Below, piece by piece: positions 21,877-29,889 of a stretch of DNA of 42,560 bases (position 1 is the stretch's first letter; every line of letters begins with the position of its first letter). Made by a program: the position numbers and the translations under genes. This DNA comes from a virus, in IMG/VR virus record IMGVR_UViG_3300044691_000280, positions 1 to 42,560 of that record; one strand, given 5' to 3'. The notes under the pieces were generated by a model. That model saw only the letters and a program-made list of their open reading frames with translations. It was not told where the DNA came from and searched no databases.

Positions 21877-22071
21877 TTAATTTAAGTTAATAGGTAAACA
21901 GCTAACAACTGATTTAAGGGGTAAATAAGCACCGTCAATGAGTTTATAGTTAAAGGATATACATAACACGTCTGCTATCTTTTTAGCTGACTGTAGGGCC
22001 TGTAAATGACTTATGCCATAAGCATTCCATATATGCCCATTGCTGTAAGTGATTTGTGTTACCTGATTCAT
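21877..22071 (-). CDS. 64-aa hypothetical protein
   Basis: A small alpha/beta protein (ITYSNGHIWNAYGISHLQAL) coupled by ATGA to the upstream gene. No family recognised. Confidence 0.55.
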   Translation of the reverse strand: MNQVTQITYSNGHIWNAYGISHLQALQSAKKIADVLCISFNYKLIDGAYLPLKSVVSCLPINLN

Positions 22072-22385
22072 GATAGTTTTTGATTTATTGTTGGATTATC
22101 TTTGTATTGATATATTGCTACCCTCTTACCGTTTACAGCCTCATAACCTACGCATTTACGCATTTTATTCAACTGGCTGTTAACTGTACGTAACCGGCTA
22201 AACATCATATCATATTCATGCTTAGCCTTGCGCCATTCAGGCGTTTTAGAACTATCTAAGGTTAAACCCATTGCCCCGCGCTCTGCCTTATTAATAATAT
22301 CGTGCAACCTATCAATATTAGCGTTTATTATTTCAGCTTGGTTAATTAGTAGTAATGCAGCTAATGAAGGCTCTAACGTTTTCAT
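22068..22385 (-). CDS. Coiled-coil hypothetical protein
   Basis: The 105-residue protein is helical (AEIINANIDRLHDIINKAE, MMFSRLRTVNSQLNKMRKC), then a short strand-rich end. It lies close to the RHH-like gene. Function unknown. Confidence 0.6.
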   Translation of the reverse strand: MKTLEPSLAALLLINQAEIINANIDRLHDIINKAERGAMGLTLDSSKTPEWRKAKHEYDMMFSRLRTVNSQLNKMRKCVGYEAVNGKRVAIYQYKDNPTINQKLS

Positions 22386-22389
22386 AATC

Positions 22390-22581
22390 TTATTTACTTA
22401 TTTGTTGTAACTGTTTAGTAACTGCTTCACACTGATTCCAAAGGTCTATGTAAGGAATGCCATGTTTACCCATAGCTTCTAATTGCCGCTCTATCATATT
22501 CTTTGTGCTGCGGTCTTCTTCCAGTGCCAAGCGATTAAATACTTTCACCGTTGCTTCTGTTATATCTATTATTTTTCTCAT
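22390..22581 (-). CDS. RHH-like DNA-binding protein
   Basis: The 63-residue protein has a short strand or first helix TEATVKVFNRLALEEDRS followed by TKNMIERQLEAMGK, which resembles the RHH helices of Arc/CopG proteins. It would be a third small regulator in the minus-strand array. The match is weaker than for the 8289 and 18939 genes. Confidence 0.5.
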   Translation of the reverse strand: MRKIIDITEATVKVFNRLALEEDRSTKNMIERQLEAMGKHGIPYIDLWNQCEAVTKQLQQISK

Positions 22582-22589
22582 AATCTTAT

Positions 22590-22760
22590 TTAAACTATTT
22601 CCATTGAAATGATAAGGTTCATATCTGCAACAGTATAATGCTTTTTAAGCACTTCTATAACATCAATAATACTGTTTACATTCTCAACATAATCCATATT
22701 ATTGGCATGAACATTTAACGACTCTGTTTTACCGCTGAATTTAATAATACAAGTTTTCAT
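22590..22760 (-). CDS. 56-aa hypothetical protein, first gene of the leftward arm
   Basis: From the ATG at 22760 the protein (MKTCIIKFSGKTESLNVHAN) is alpha/beta. A longer form starting at 22790 is possible but less typical of the MKT starts around it. It is the promoter-proximal gene of the leftward operon next to the long non-coding region. Confidence 0.55.
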   Translation of the reverse strand: MKTCIIKFSGKTESLNVHANNMDYVENVNSIIDVIEVLKKHYTVADMNLIISMEIV

Positions 22761-22950
22761 AACCCATGTTTTACAAGCTGCACCATGCAACCATGATAAT
22801 ACATATGCAATAACTATGCCAAACGTATATATATATATGATATACTAACACCAAGCCACATAATCATAAATCAATACTATGTAAACTATTCCCCATTATT
22901 CTACAATTGAGTAAAAACGGGTAATTAATACCACAATACTATTCTATTTA

Positions 22951-22964
22951 TATAAGCGCTTATA
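22951..22964. promoter_or_regulatory. Perfect 14-bp palindrome
   Basis: TATAAGCGCTTATA is its own reverse complement. With a GC core in AT-rich surroundings it is a good operator candidate for a dimeric regulator. Confidence 0.5.
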
Positions 22965-23107
22965 CTAAGATGGCAATGAAGCTTTAATGATCGCATAGAT
23001 AACGGCTTTACCCTATACATGCTCCTATCACCCATTTATCTGCCATTATCAACAATTTACTATCAAGTAATAATCCTATCAGCTTTTTTAAGGGGTTTTG
23101 GAGGTGT

Positions 23108-23179
23108 TTATCCGTCATTTTGACCACTAAAACAGCTATAAAGTGTCCACTTTAGCAGAATAATCCGTGTTTTTGACCA
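23108..23179 (+). repeat. Direct repeats flanking a hairpin
   Basis: TTATCCGTCATTTTGACCA (23108-23126) and TAATCCGTGTTTTTGACCA (23161-23179) match at 16 of 19 positions and are 53 bp apart, about five helical turns. Between them lies TAAAGTG-TC-CACTTTA (23139-23154), a perfect inverted repeat. This resembles an iteron or operator layout. Confidence 0.55.
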
Positions 23180-23586
23180 ATTGTTGGATTGAGTGATAAA
23201 TGAGCTGTAAGAGAGGTAAATTGTTGTAGCTATGATAGCTAAGTGAGACGAGATAAGACAGCTTACAAGCCATAACGATAAGTGATACTGATCCTTTAAA
23301 GCCAGGCAACAAAAGGAGACAGCGTTCTACCATTGTCACCATTTCAAAAAGATTATCACCCCACCCCGGTCGTTACGATTCCATCGGCTTCGACCCAGGG
23401 GGTTGTTGGTTGAGTGAGGGGTAATCCCACAGGTGTACCCAGACAATAAATTTTGGTGTTAAATATCCTTTTATATTAATATGGATGCTGAGATGTCTTT
23501 TTTCTATAGGTAAATTAAGTATAAATGATGGGTGTCAATACAGTGACGAAAGGGGTAAAATGATTTATATATAATAAATTAATGAG

Positions 23587-23596
23587 TTGACGTCAA
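23587..23596. promoter_or_regulatory. Palindromic operator candidate
   Basis: TTGACGTCAA is a perfect 10-bp palindrome ending 3 nt before the -33 box of the rightward promoter, a place where a bound repressor would block transcription. Confidence 0.45.
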
Positions 23597-23599
23597 AAA

Positions 23600-23631
23600 T
23601 TTGATAGTATTAAATAAAGTAGTTATCTTTG
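23600..23631 (+). promoter_or_regulatory. Rightward early promoter, start-proximal
   Basis: TTTG (23600-23603), a 20-nt spacer and a perfect TATCTTTG (23624-23631). The ATG at 23635 starts 3 nt later; an alternative in-frame ATG at 23665 would give a short leader. Confidence 0.75.
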
Positions 23632-23634
23632 TAT

Positions 23635-24108
23635 ATGGGCAAACCGGAGATAAATGAGGAAGATATGGGTATCAACCCATTTACAAAAAAGTTAGAGATA
23701 TATGTTTATAAAAAAGAGCAATATGTTTTAAATAAGTTTGGCAAGCCTGATATTAAGGAGTTTGATTTAGAGGTAGCTAAGTATACCAAGTTATTTGATG
23801 TACCGGGGGATAAGAAGTTATTGTCGTTTATGCCAATTAGGAGTAAGGAGTTGTATTTGTTTATCATGTACAGCTTAACATCTTCGAAGGATTACGTTTG
23901 GGTGGATAAGAAGTCATATATGAAGACGATGGGTATAAACTCTATCAACACGTACAAGACTGCTATTAATGGGTTGTGTGACGCGAGTATTATTTATAAG
24001 CACCATTGGATACCTGATGTATTCTGGATAAATCCTCAGTACTTTTTCAAGGGATCAAGGATTAATAAGTACCCCGATAATATAATTATAAAAGAAAACC
24101 AAAAATAA
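23635..24108 (+). CDS. RepL-like winged-helix protein
   Basis: The 157-residue protein opens the rightward arm. Its C-terminal part has a helix-turn-helix region (MGINSINTYKTAINGLCDAS) followed by a wing and the sequence VFWINPQYFFKGSRINKY. The WINP-FFKG-R pattern resembles RepL-type plasmid replication initiators and related winged-helix proteins. Start is uncertain: the ATG at 23635 lies 3 nt from the -7 box, and the ATG at 23665 (MGINPFTKKLEI) is an alternative. It could be a replication initiator or the early transcription regulator. Confidence 0.65.
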   Translation: MGKPEINEEDMGINPFTKKLEIYVYKKEQYVLNKFGKPDIKEFDLEVAKYTKLFDVPGDKKLLSFMPIRSKELYLFIMYSLTSSKDYVWVDKKSYMKTMGINSINTYKTAINGLCDASIIYKHHWIPDVFWINPQYFFKGSRINKYPDNIIIKENQK

Positions 24109-24109
24109 A

Positions 24110-24397
24110 ATGACTATAGAAATTAAATTAAACGGTAATGACTATGCTATTGGCGTAGACGGTAATTGTTTTACGGCCATAAGGTATGGCGTAAATGATA
24201 CAGATGGCTCTAAAAACTTTGGCGAGCGTACTTCTAAGGAGTTGGGATACTTCAATAAACTGTCAAATGCTGCCTTACGCCTCTGTAGAGAGGAGATCGC
24301 TTCATCTGACGATGTGATTACCCTGAAAGAGTTTGCCTCGCGTGTAGAGGCTATTAATAAGCAATTATTAGAACAGTTAGAAAACATACCGGTATGA
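24110..24397 (+). CDS. Conserved small phage protein (DUF5405-like?)
   Basis: The 95-residue protein has a strand start (MTIEIKLNGNDYAIGVDG), then GYFNKLSNAALRLCREEI and a helical C-terminus. This resembles the DUF5405 family, but the match is from memory and weak. The end overlaps the next gene by ATGA. Confidence 0.5.
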   Translation: MTIEIKLNGNDYAIGVDGNCFTAIRYGVNDTDGSKNFGERTSKELGYFNKLSNAALRLCREEIASSDDVITLKEFASRVEAINKQLLEQLENIPV

Positions 24398-24786
24398 ATG
24401 GATATAATTTATCTGAAAAACAGGATTCAATGACTAATGATGCCGTTGTTATCGATGTTAGTATTACTGTGGCGAGATATGACTATTCAGGTAAGCGAGA
24501 TAAGCGGTTTAAATCAGGATGGAGAGTACTACCGGAGTCAGGGATAAATACGATTATTAATTATATTATTATCGAACGTGACGACAGGTATCTTGTTTCT
24601 CAGATTTGGCAAATAGGAGAGCCTAACAAAGAAGATGACCTTGGATTATTTATGGTTGTGTTTATGTCACCTGAAACGGTGAAGCTAATCCCTTTATCTT
24701 TATCACAAAACAAAAATAAGGTGCACTTTAATATAAAAAATAAACTAAAGTGTATTTATTATGGTGCAATCTATAAAGAAAATTAA
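24394..24786 (+). CDS. 130-aa hypothetical protein
   Basis: An alpha/beta protein (VVIDVSITVARYDYSG, NTIINYIIIERDDRY) coupled to the upstream gene by ATGA. No family recognised. Confidence 0.55.
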   Translation: MNGYNLSEKQDSMTNDAVVIDVSITVARYDYSGKRDKRFKSGWRVLPESGINTIINYIIIERDDRYLVSQIWQIGEPNKEDDLGLFMVVFMSPETVKLIPLSLSQNKNKVHFNIKNKLKCIYYGAIYKEN

Positions 24787-24810
24787 ATTACAAGTTTAAC
24801 CAAAAACAAA

Positions 24811-25137
24811 ATGAGCAATAACCCAAACAAACTGGCATCAAAACATACTCCAGGCCCGTGGGAGGTAGATAACTTTATACCACACTGGATAAAAGGTAAA
24901 AAAAATGTAGGTGATATTTGCATGATTAGTAATCACTCATGGTATGATAAATTACAAGGAGCCGATTTGGCCAATGCTCATATTATCAGCGCAGCCCCGG
25001 AAGCTATTGAGTTTATAGCTGACCTGTTGGATACCATAAGAGGAAACAGGGATTTCAATAGCCCTATTTCTAAAACCACTATGGAAATATTTTATAATCG
25101 CGGTGAGGAAATTTTAAAGAAAGCCTATAACCTATGA
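24811..25137 (+). CDS. Conserved phage protein with HTPGPWEV motif
   Basis: The 108-residue protein carries KHTPGPWEV near the start and ADLANAHIISAAPEAIEF, a combination found in many phage early proteins (Ea22-like group). The function of that group is not known. It overlaps the following tiny membrane gene by ATGA. Confidence 0.75.
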   Translation: MSNNPNKLASKHTPGPWEVDNFIPHWIKGKKNVGDICMISNHSWYDKLQGADLANAHIISAAPEAIEFIADLLDTIRGNRDFNSPISKTTMEIFYNRGEEILKKAYNL

Positions 25138-25229
25138 AAGCACTGAGTATACTATTTATGGGAGCATCTATCATTTCTTTAGGAGTGATGGTCTATGGTA
25201 TTTTAAAGTATCAGTTTAACTTGTTTTAA
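25134..25229 (+). CDS. 31-aa membrane peptide
   Basis: One hydrophobic helix spans most of the protein (LSILFMGASIISLGVMVYGI). Coupled to the previous gene by ATGA; DUF3307 protein follows. Function unknown. Confidence 0.5.
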   Translation: MKALSILFMGASIISLGVMVYGILKYQFNLF

Positions 25230-25242
25230 TCAAAAAAAATAT

Positions 25243-25611
25243 ATGGTTCAATTATTACTTCATTTATGGGGAGATTATATTTTCCAAAATGATTGGATGG
25301 CTACCAATAAAGTTAAAAATAATTTAATTGGGTATTTAAGTTGCCTCATTCATTGTGTTCTTTATTCGCTTCCATTTTTACTGATATGTAATGTTTCACA
25401 AATCGGTATAATATTTATAACCCATTTTGTTATCGATAAATATAGATTAGCAAAATATCTATGCCGATTAAAAAATATTCATTTCAAAGGGAATGGATTC
25501 CCGGATAGTACTCCAATTTGGTTAAGTACTTGGGTAACTATCATAGTTGATAATGTATTACACGTTACAATTAACTACCTTGTATTAACCAATATTTTAA
25601 TCAACCTATGA
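25243..25611 (+). CDS. DUF3307 membrane protein
   Basis: The 122-residue protein matches DUF3307, a phage and bacterial integral membrane family: HLWGDYIFQNDWMA near the start, ITHFVIDKYRLAKYL in the middle and WLSTWVTIIVDNVLHVTIN at the end. Three to four hydrophobic segments are present. The role of the family is not established. Its stop overlaps the start of the interrupted gene at 25608. Confidence 0.8.
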   Translation: MVQLLLHLWGDYIFQNDWMATNKVKNNLIGYLSCLIHCVLYSLPFLLICNVSQIGIIFITHFVIDKYRLAKYLCRLKNIHFKGNGFPDSTPIWLSTWVTIIVDNVLHVTINYLVLTNILINL

Positions 25612-25865
25612 GGCGCGCCAAAAGAATATTCACCGCTTCAAGGTTTATGCTTGATGATAAGTAGCCTTCTTTTAACAGACGTAAAGAACGTGATGCATTT
25701 CATGGCGATACTATTAAAACAGTAGTTAAATGTACTAAATATAAATCAAAATTACCAGTAAAAATGGAGTTATTTACCGATCGTATTAACAATTTAATAG
25801 CTACAGGTAAGGTTAAATATTATAAGTCTTTAACTGATTTTAAAAATAGGCATGCAACAGTTTAA
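25608..25865 (+). pseudogene. Gene interrupted by in-frame TAG
   Basis: From the ATG at 25608, coupled by ATGA to the DUF3307 gene, the frame encodes MRRAKRIFTASRFMLDDK, then TAG at 25662-25664, and continues for 66 codons in the same frame (PSFNRRKERDAFHGD, then MELFTDRINNLIATGKVKYY) to TAA at 25863-25865. It overlaps the NinB-like gene by 14 nt. The basic, coherent composition on both sides suggests one 85-codon gene with a nonsense codon. TAG is used as a normal stop elsewhere (3193, 27875). Readthrough, decay or an assembly error are all possible. Confidence 0.5.
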
Positions 25866-26277
25866 CCTACATAAACAAGAGGGAGTCTTAAAAGGCAACA
25901 GACCATTGTATGAGGCGCTGAAATCGCTTAACGACGGGCGATATTTAATTACTATTGCCAACGCAAAAAAGAAGCGTAGCCTACAGCAAAATAATTATTA
26001 TCACGGAGTGGTGTTGAACGAAGTTAAGGACGGACTAATCAATATGGGCTTTGAGCGGCATCTGCTTGACAATGAAACGATACACGAGATGTTAAAGAAC
26101 AAGTTTCTTAAAAAAGATGTCGCTAATGATGATGGACAGTTTATCACTATCGTTCAATCAACCGCTTCATTGTCAACAGTTGAATTTAACGATTTTATTG
26201 CAGAAATACAACAATGGGCAGCAGAATTTTTAGGGATTACTATTCTCGACCCCGGCGAACAAAAAGAAATTTTTTAA
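25852..26277 (+). CDS. NinB-like recombination protein
   Basis: The 141-residue protein has YLITIANAKKKRSLQQNNYY, then HEMLKNKF and a STASLSTVEFNDFIAEIQQW stretch, ending LGITILDPGEQ. This order fits NinB-like phage recombination proteins. Known members bind ssDNA and assist recombination. It fits with RusA and the SSB-like protein across the control region. Confidence 0.7.
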   Translation: MQQFNLHKQEGVLKGNRPLYEALKSLNDGRYLITIANAKKKRSLQQNNYYHGVVLNEVKDGLINMGFERHLLDNETIHEMLKNKFLKKDVANDDGQFITIVQSTASLSTVEFNDFIAEIQQWAAEFLGITILDPGEQKEIF

Positions 26278-26406
26278 TTTAAAAACCAAATAAAACAATC
26301 AAGTATGGAACTACTATCATCGTTCATTCAGTTGAACATTAAACATAATTTCACGAAATAATCCCCTATATTTACACCGTTTTCATAATCAAAAGTGGTT
26401 TATTTT

Positions 26407-26441
26407 AGCCGTACAGAGGTGGTAATCTGTGCGGCTTTTTT
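26407..26441 (+). terminator. Strong rho-independent terminator
   Basis: An 11-bp stem AGCCGTACAGA (26407-26417) pairs with TCTGTGCGGCT (26426-26436) with one G-T pair, followed by T6. It ends the early unit after the NinB-like gene. Between 26278 and the stem there is only an unsupported 18-codon ORF. Confidence 0.8.
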
Positions 26442-26510
26442 GTTAACAATGTGTTGAAAAGTTATGTTTAAAACTGACGTATTCGTATGTGTACAATGTC
26501 CATTTATAGC

Positions 26511-26518
26511 TATATTTG
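26511..26518 (+). promoter_or_regulatory. -7 box, start-proximal
   Basis: TATATTTG is a perfect -7 match; the -33 region has only a TGTG-like sequence. The ATG at 26523 lies 4 nt downstream. Confidence 0.5.
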
Positions 26519-26522
26519 AACC

Positions 26523-26696
26523 ATGAACAAATCACAATTACTACCATTAAAGGTTGATCGGACTAAACTGATTACACAGGCCGAATATGCCAGGCAGAAT
26601 GGAACCAGCAGGCAACGTGTCAATGACATGGTAAAGGCAAAAACAGTTACTACAGTTGAAATAAAAGGCGGAGTGCTTATTCTTTTGGAAGAATAG
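26523..26696 (+). CDS. Small helix-turn-helix protein
   Basis: The 57-residue protein has TKLITQAEYARQNGTSRQRV followed by a beta wing (TTVEIKGGVLILLEE), the plan of excisionase/MerR-type winged HTH. It has its own promoter after a strong terminator, so it may be a regulator or Xis-like protein. Confidence 0.65.
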   Translation: MNKSQLLPLKVDRTKLITQAEYARQNGTSRQRVNDMVKAKTVTTVEIKGGVLILLEE

Positions 26697-26758
26697 GTGT
26701 TTTGTCGGCTTAATACTTTTTACAACGTACAATTTTAAATTACCTAAATTAATTAGCT

Positions 26759-27094
26759 ATGCCCGATATTACATGTCAACATTGCGGTAGCATCAACGAT
26801 TACCGAACCGTTATGAAGTCAAACCAAAACACCGCTTGGTGTAATGGCTGTGACGGATTTATTAAAAACATCCCTCAAGGTAAACCTATTCAACTATACT
26901 TTGGTAAGTATAAAGGAAGGTTACTGTCTACAATGGATGATGAAACTGAAATATTATACCTTAAATGGGTCATATCTCAATCATGGTGCAAAAGTCTTTT
27001 AAAAACACAGATAGAAGAGCATCTTAAATCAGTTAAACTTACCGATCCAAACGATGATTGGAACGACTATCATGGAGGTCAAAATGACAGATAA
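26759..27094 (+). CDS. Zinc-ribbon protein with DUF3820-like domain
   Basis: The 111-residue protein starts with a zinc ribbon (CQHCG, then CNGC). The C-terminal half has YFGKYKGRLLSTM and YLKWVISQSW, matching the small DUF3820 domain that also occurs next to exonucleases. Function is unclear; its end overlaps the initiator gene. Confidence 0.65.
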   Translation: MPDITCQHCGSINDYRTVMKSNQNTAWCNGCDGFIKNIPQGKPIQLYFGKYKGRLLSTMDDETEILYLKWVISQSWCKSLLKTQIEEHLKSVKLTDPNDDWNDYHGGQNDR

Positions 27095-27875
27095 AAAGGT
27101 GTTTGAAATAAACATTGGAGACTGGGAACAGGACACGGGTTTTGTTAGGGTTTTGTTAGAGGGTTGTTTGCTAAAATTGCTGTTTCAGCTCCATAAATCG
27201 GAAGAAAGAGGGGTATTTACTGCCAATATTAGGGCAATTTCGATACTTTTTAAGACAAATATAGAAGAAAGTAGGGAACTTTTGGCCGAAATATCGGAAA
27301 ATAACCTACTAAATATTGAAGAAATAGCACCCGATAAATTCTGTATAAAAAGTCGCCGTATGGTTCGTGAAGGCAATATTTCAACCAAAAGAGTAGAGGC
27401 AAGATTAAGCTACTTAACAAAACCCCTATCAAAACCCTCAACAAAACCTTTGACCAACCCTCAGACCAACCCTCAACAAAAGTGGGGTTTTGTTAAGGAC
27501 GACAATATATCTTTATATATTAAAGAAGTAGTTGAACTATTAAATAAGAAGAGTGGTAAAAATTTTTCTTTAAAAACGACCAAAACGAAAGACCTTATAA
27601 AAGCAAGGTTTAACGAAGGGTTTACAAAAGAAGATTTTGAAAAGGTTATTTCACAAAAATGTAACGAATGGTTGGATGATGCTAAAATGGTTTTATACCT
27701 AAGACCTGAAACACTTTTCGGAAATAAGTTTGAGGGATATCTTCAATCAATACCAAAAAATAAAATAGTGTCGTTATCAACTATTCCACTTTCTGATGAA
27801 CAGAACAGAATAAATTTAGAAACTTACGGCAATGACCCACGTAGAAAAGTAAAGTCTGTATATGGAAATGATTAG
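27084..27875 (+). CDS. Replication initiator with Phg_2220_C domain
   Basis: The 263-residue protein joins an N-terminal winged-helix-like domain (GFVRVLLEGCLLKLLFQLHK, then TNIEESRELLAEISENNL) to a proline/threonine-rich linker (KPLSKPSTKPLTNPQTNPQ) and a C-terminal conserved phage domain (VVELLNKKSGKNFSLKTTKT, then RPETLFGNKFEGYL) of the Phg_2220_C type. These are replisome organisers that load helicase at the origin. I chose the ATG at 27084, with GGAGG 7 nt upstream, over 27054. The linker DNA contains repeat structure (27413-27497) that could be the origin itself. It overlaps the prim-pol gene. Confidence 0.8.
   Translation: MTDKKVFEINIGDWEQDTGFVRVLLEGCLLKLLFQLHKSEERGVFTANIRAISILFKTNIEESRELLAEISENNLLNIEEIAPDKFCIKSRRMVREGNISTKRVEARLSYLTKPLSKPSTKPLTNPQTNPQQKWGFVKDDNISLYIKEVVELLNKKSGKNFSLKTTKTKDLIKARFNEGFTKEDFEKVISQKCNEWLDDAKMVLYLRPETLFGNKFEGYLQSIPKNKIVSLSTIPLSDEQNRINLETYGNDPRRKVKSVYGND
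27413..27497. repeat. Inverted repeat around tandem 12-mers (origin candidate)
   Basis: CTTAACAAAACCCC (27413-27426) and its exact reverse complement GGGGTTTTGTTAAG (27484-27497) flank 57 bp. From 27418 five 12-bp units follow in register: CAAAACCCCTAT, CAAAACCCTCAA, CAAAACCTTTGA, CCAACCCTCAGA, CCAACCCTCAAC. The array lies in the linker codons of the initiator gene, as lambda iterons lie in gene O. Confidence 0.65.
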
Positions 27876-29889
27876 CTACTCACAACTTCAAAATACAGTT
27901 GGGATACAGGTCATTCCAATAAACGAAAAAAAAGTTCCAATAGTAAAGCAATGGGAGCAATCAAAATTAAAGCACGATGTAAGCCAGTGTTATGGGATTG
28001 GTATAGTTTGCGGCAACATAAGCGGAAACCTTGAGGCTATCGATATTGATTTGAAGTACGACCTAACTGGAACTTTATTCAACGAATATCAAAAAACAGT
28101 AATAAAAGTTTGCCCCGGACTATTACAACGTTTGGTAGTTCAGAAAACCACAAGCGGTGGGTATCACCTGATTTACAGATGCGAGGTTATTGATGGGAAT
28201 AAAAAACTTGCGCAAAGGTATGCTAATGAAGCCGAGCAACTGGCAGGTGAAAAGATAAAAGTTTTATTTGAAACCCGTGGCAATGGCGGATACATAGCCT
28301 GTTACCCTACACCGGGATATGAACTGATTAATGGGGCTTTCGATAGCATACCTACAATTTCAGTGCAGGAACGAGAGGCACTGTTGAGTATTGCTTACAG
28401 CTTCAATGAAGTTGCCAAAGAATTTAAGCCACCGGTTGTAGAGCAAAGGAAACAAACAAAGGGCTTAAAGCCAACAGAAGATTTTAATGATCGCGGCGAT
28501 GTTGTTTCGTTGCTTGAGGAATACGGTTGGACTGCTGTAGGTAAAAAAGGCTCAAAGATTTTGATGAGAAGGCCGGGCGATACTAAGGCGGCAAGTTCAG
28601 GGAATTATGATGAGCAGAAGAAATGGTTTAGCGTTTTTTCTACGTCAACAGAGTTTGAAGCGCAAACACCGTATCAGCCATATGCAGTATACGGTGTTCT
28701 GAAATGTGATGGGGATTGGAATAAAGTGCCCAAGATGCTTTATGATGCAGGGTATGGTGACAGGATAGAAAATCAGCGCGACAACGACATAGTTATCCCG
28801 AGCAGAATTGATTTATCAGATGATGACCTGTCATTCCTTGCGGTAGAAGAAGATTACGACGGCTATCTTAACGCATGGAGAACAGGAATTTTTGAGTTAG
28901 GTAAAAGCACAGGGATACCAACATTAGACAAGCATTTTCTTTTCAAAGAAGGTAATTTGGTGATAGTAAACGGACTTGATAATGTTGGTAAATCAAGCGT
29001 AATATGGTATTTTGAAATGCTTGCTGCTATTTTCCATGGTTGGAAATGGCTAATATTCAGTTCTGAAAATAGAGTTGGTGGTGTAGTTAGGAAACTTATA
29101 GAATTTTATTGGTGCGAGCAGATAGATCATATGAGCCAAGAAAAATATTTAAAGGCAAAGCAATTTGTGAAAGACCATTTTGATATTATAAAATGCGGTG
29201 ACAAACTGTATAACTATCAGGATATTTTAAATATGACCACCAAAGCAATGAAGCATAAAAAATATAATGGGTTGATGATTGATCCATACAACTCATTGAA
29301 GATAGATATACCCGTAAAATCAAGGCAAAGCGGATATGATTACCACTATGAGGCCGCAAGTGTTATACAACTTTACTGCAAACAAAATAATATTTCAATA
29401 TACCTGAATTGCCATGTTGGAACAGTAGGCGCAAGGAATAAAGGCAAGGATGGTTTTACTATGGCGCCTCAAAAGGAAGATACTGAAATGGGTGTAATGT
29501 TCGCAAATAAGGCGGATGAATTTTTAACAATACACCGTGTTACTCAGAATGAAAAGGCATGGATGTTTACTGAGATTCATGTCAGGAAAGTAAAGGAAAT
29601 AGAAACAGGAGGCAGCGTAACATGGATAAACAAACCAGTTTATTTGAGAATGATAAATCACTTAACTGGCTTTGAAACATCTGAAAATAGGGACTTAATG
29701 GAACCTGGATTTAATCCAATTTTAGAATATCACAGGGTTAAGCAAAAGTCAGTTCAGGTTAAAATAGATATTACCGAAAGTGTTCGTGAAAGAGATTTTG
29801 AGCCAATAAATCATCAATTAATAATGGCTTATGCCCGAAATATAAAAGATGAATATTCGCAAGTAAATGATGATCCATGCCCTTTTTAA
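27862..29889 (+). CDS. Bifunctional prim-pol and replicative helicase
   Basis: The 675-residue protein combines an N-terminal primase-polymerase domain and a C-terminal RecA-fold helicase. Prim-pol features are EAIDIDLK with D61/D63, TSGGYHLIY and ETRGNGGYIACYPTPGYEL. The helicase has Walker A GLDNVGKSS (K377) and Walker B LMIDPYN (D474), with LNCHVGTVGARNKG downstream. It is a self-contained primer-making and unwinding enzyme for phage replication. The start at 27862 overlaps the initiator gene by 14 nt; an ATG at 27868 is a second option. Confidence 0.88.
   Translation: MEMISYSQLQNTVGIQVIPINEKKVPIVKQWEQSKLKHDVSQCYGIGIVCGNISGNLEAIDIDLKYDLTGTLFNEYQKTVIKVCPGLLQRLVVQKTTSGGYHLIYRCEVIDGNKKLAQRYANEAEQLAGEKIKVLFETRGNGGYIACYPTPGYELINGAFDSIPTISVQEREALLSIAYSFNEVAKEFKPPVVEQRKQTKGLKPTEDFNDRGDVVSLLEEYGWTAVGKKGSKILMRRPGDTKAASSGNYDEQKKWFSVFSTSTEFEAQTPYQPYAVYGVLKCDGDWNKVPKMLYDAGYGDRIENQRDNDIVIPSRIDLSDDDLSFLAVEEDYDGYLNAWRTGIFELGKSTGIPTLDKHFLFKEGNLVIVNGLDNVGKSSVIWYFEMLAAIFHGWKWLIFSSENRVGGVVRKLIEFYWCEQIDHMSQEKYLKAKQFVKDHFDIIKCGDKLYNYQDILNMTTKAMKHKKYNGLMIDPYNSLKIDIPVKSRQSGYDYHYEAASVIQLYCKQNNISIYLNCHVGTVGARNKGKDGFTMAPQKEDTEMGVMFANKADEFLTIHRVTQNEKAWMFTEIHVRKVKEIETGGSVTWINKPVYLRMINHLTGFETSENRDLMEPGFNPILEYHRVKQKSVQVKIDITESVRERDFEPINHQLIMAYARNIKDEYSQVNDDPCPF

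Larger units (their letters stand above)
22761..23634. other. Long non-coding regulatory region between the two arms
   Basis: About 870 nt without a convincing gene lie between the leftward and rightward arms. It holds a TA-repeat stretch (about 22822-22842), three perfect or near-perfect palindromes, a pair of imperfect 19-mer direct repeats, a short GC-richer block near 23343-23440, and the rightward promoter. It fits a master control region or origin. Minus-strand ORF 23136-23342 overlaps the repeats and looks spurious. Confidence 0.65.

Noticed and set aside
23136-23342. Minus-strand 68-codon ORF in the control region
   Set aside because: It overlaps the direct repeats, has Leu/Ser-rich shadow composition and no coupling to neighbours.
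6457-25865. Genome-wide stop-codon reassignment
   Set aside because: Both TGA and TAG are used as normal terminal codons of intact genes, so the two internal stops are local.
26305-26361. 18-codon ORF before the terminator
   Set aside because: Too short and without a promoter or coupling; kept only as a remark in the terminator entry.
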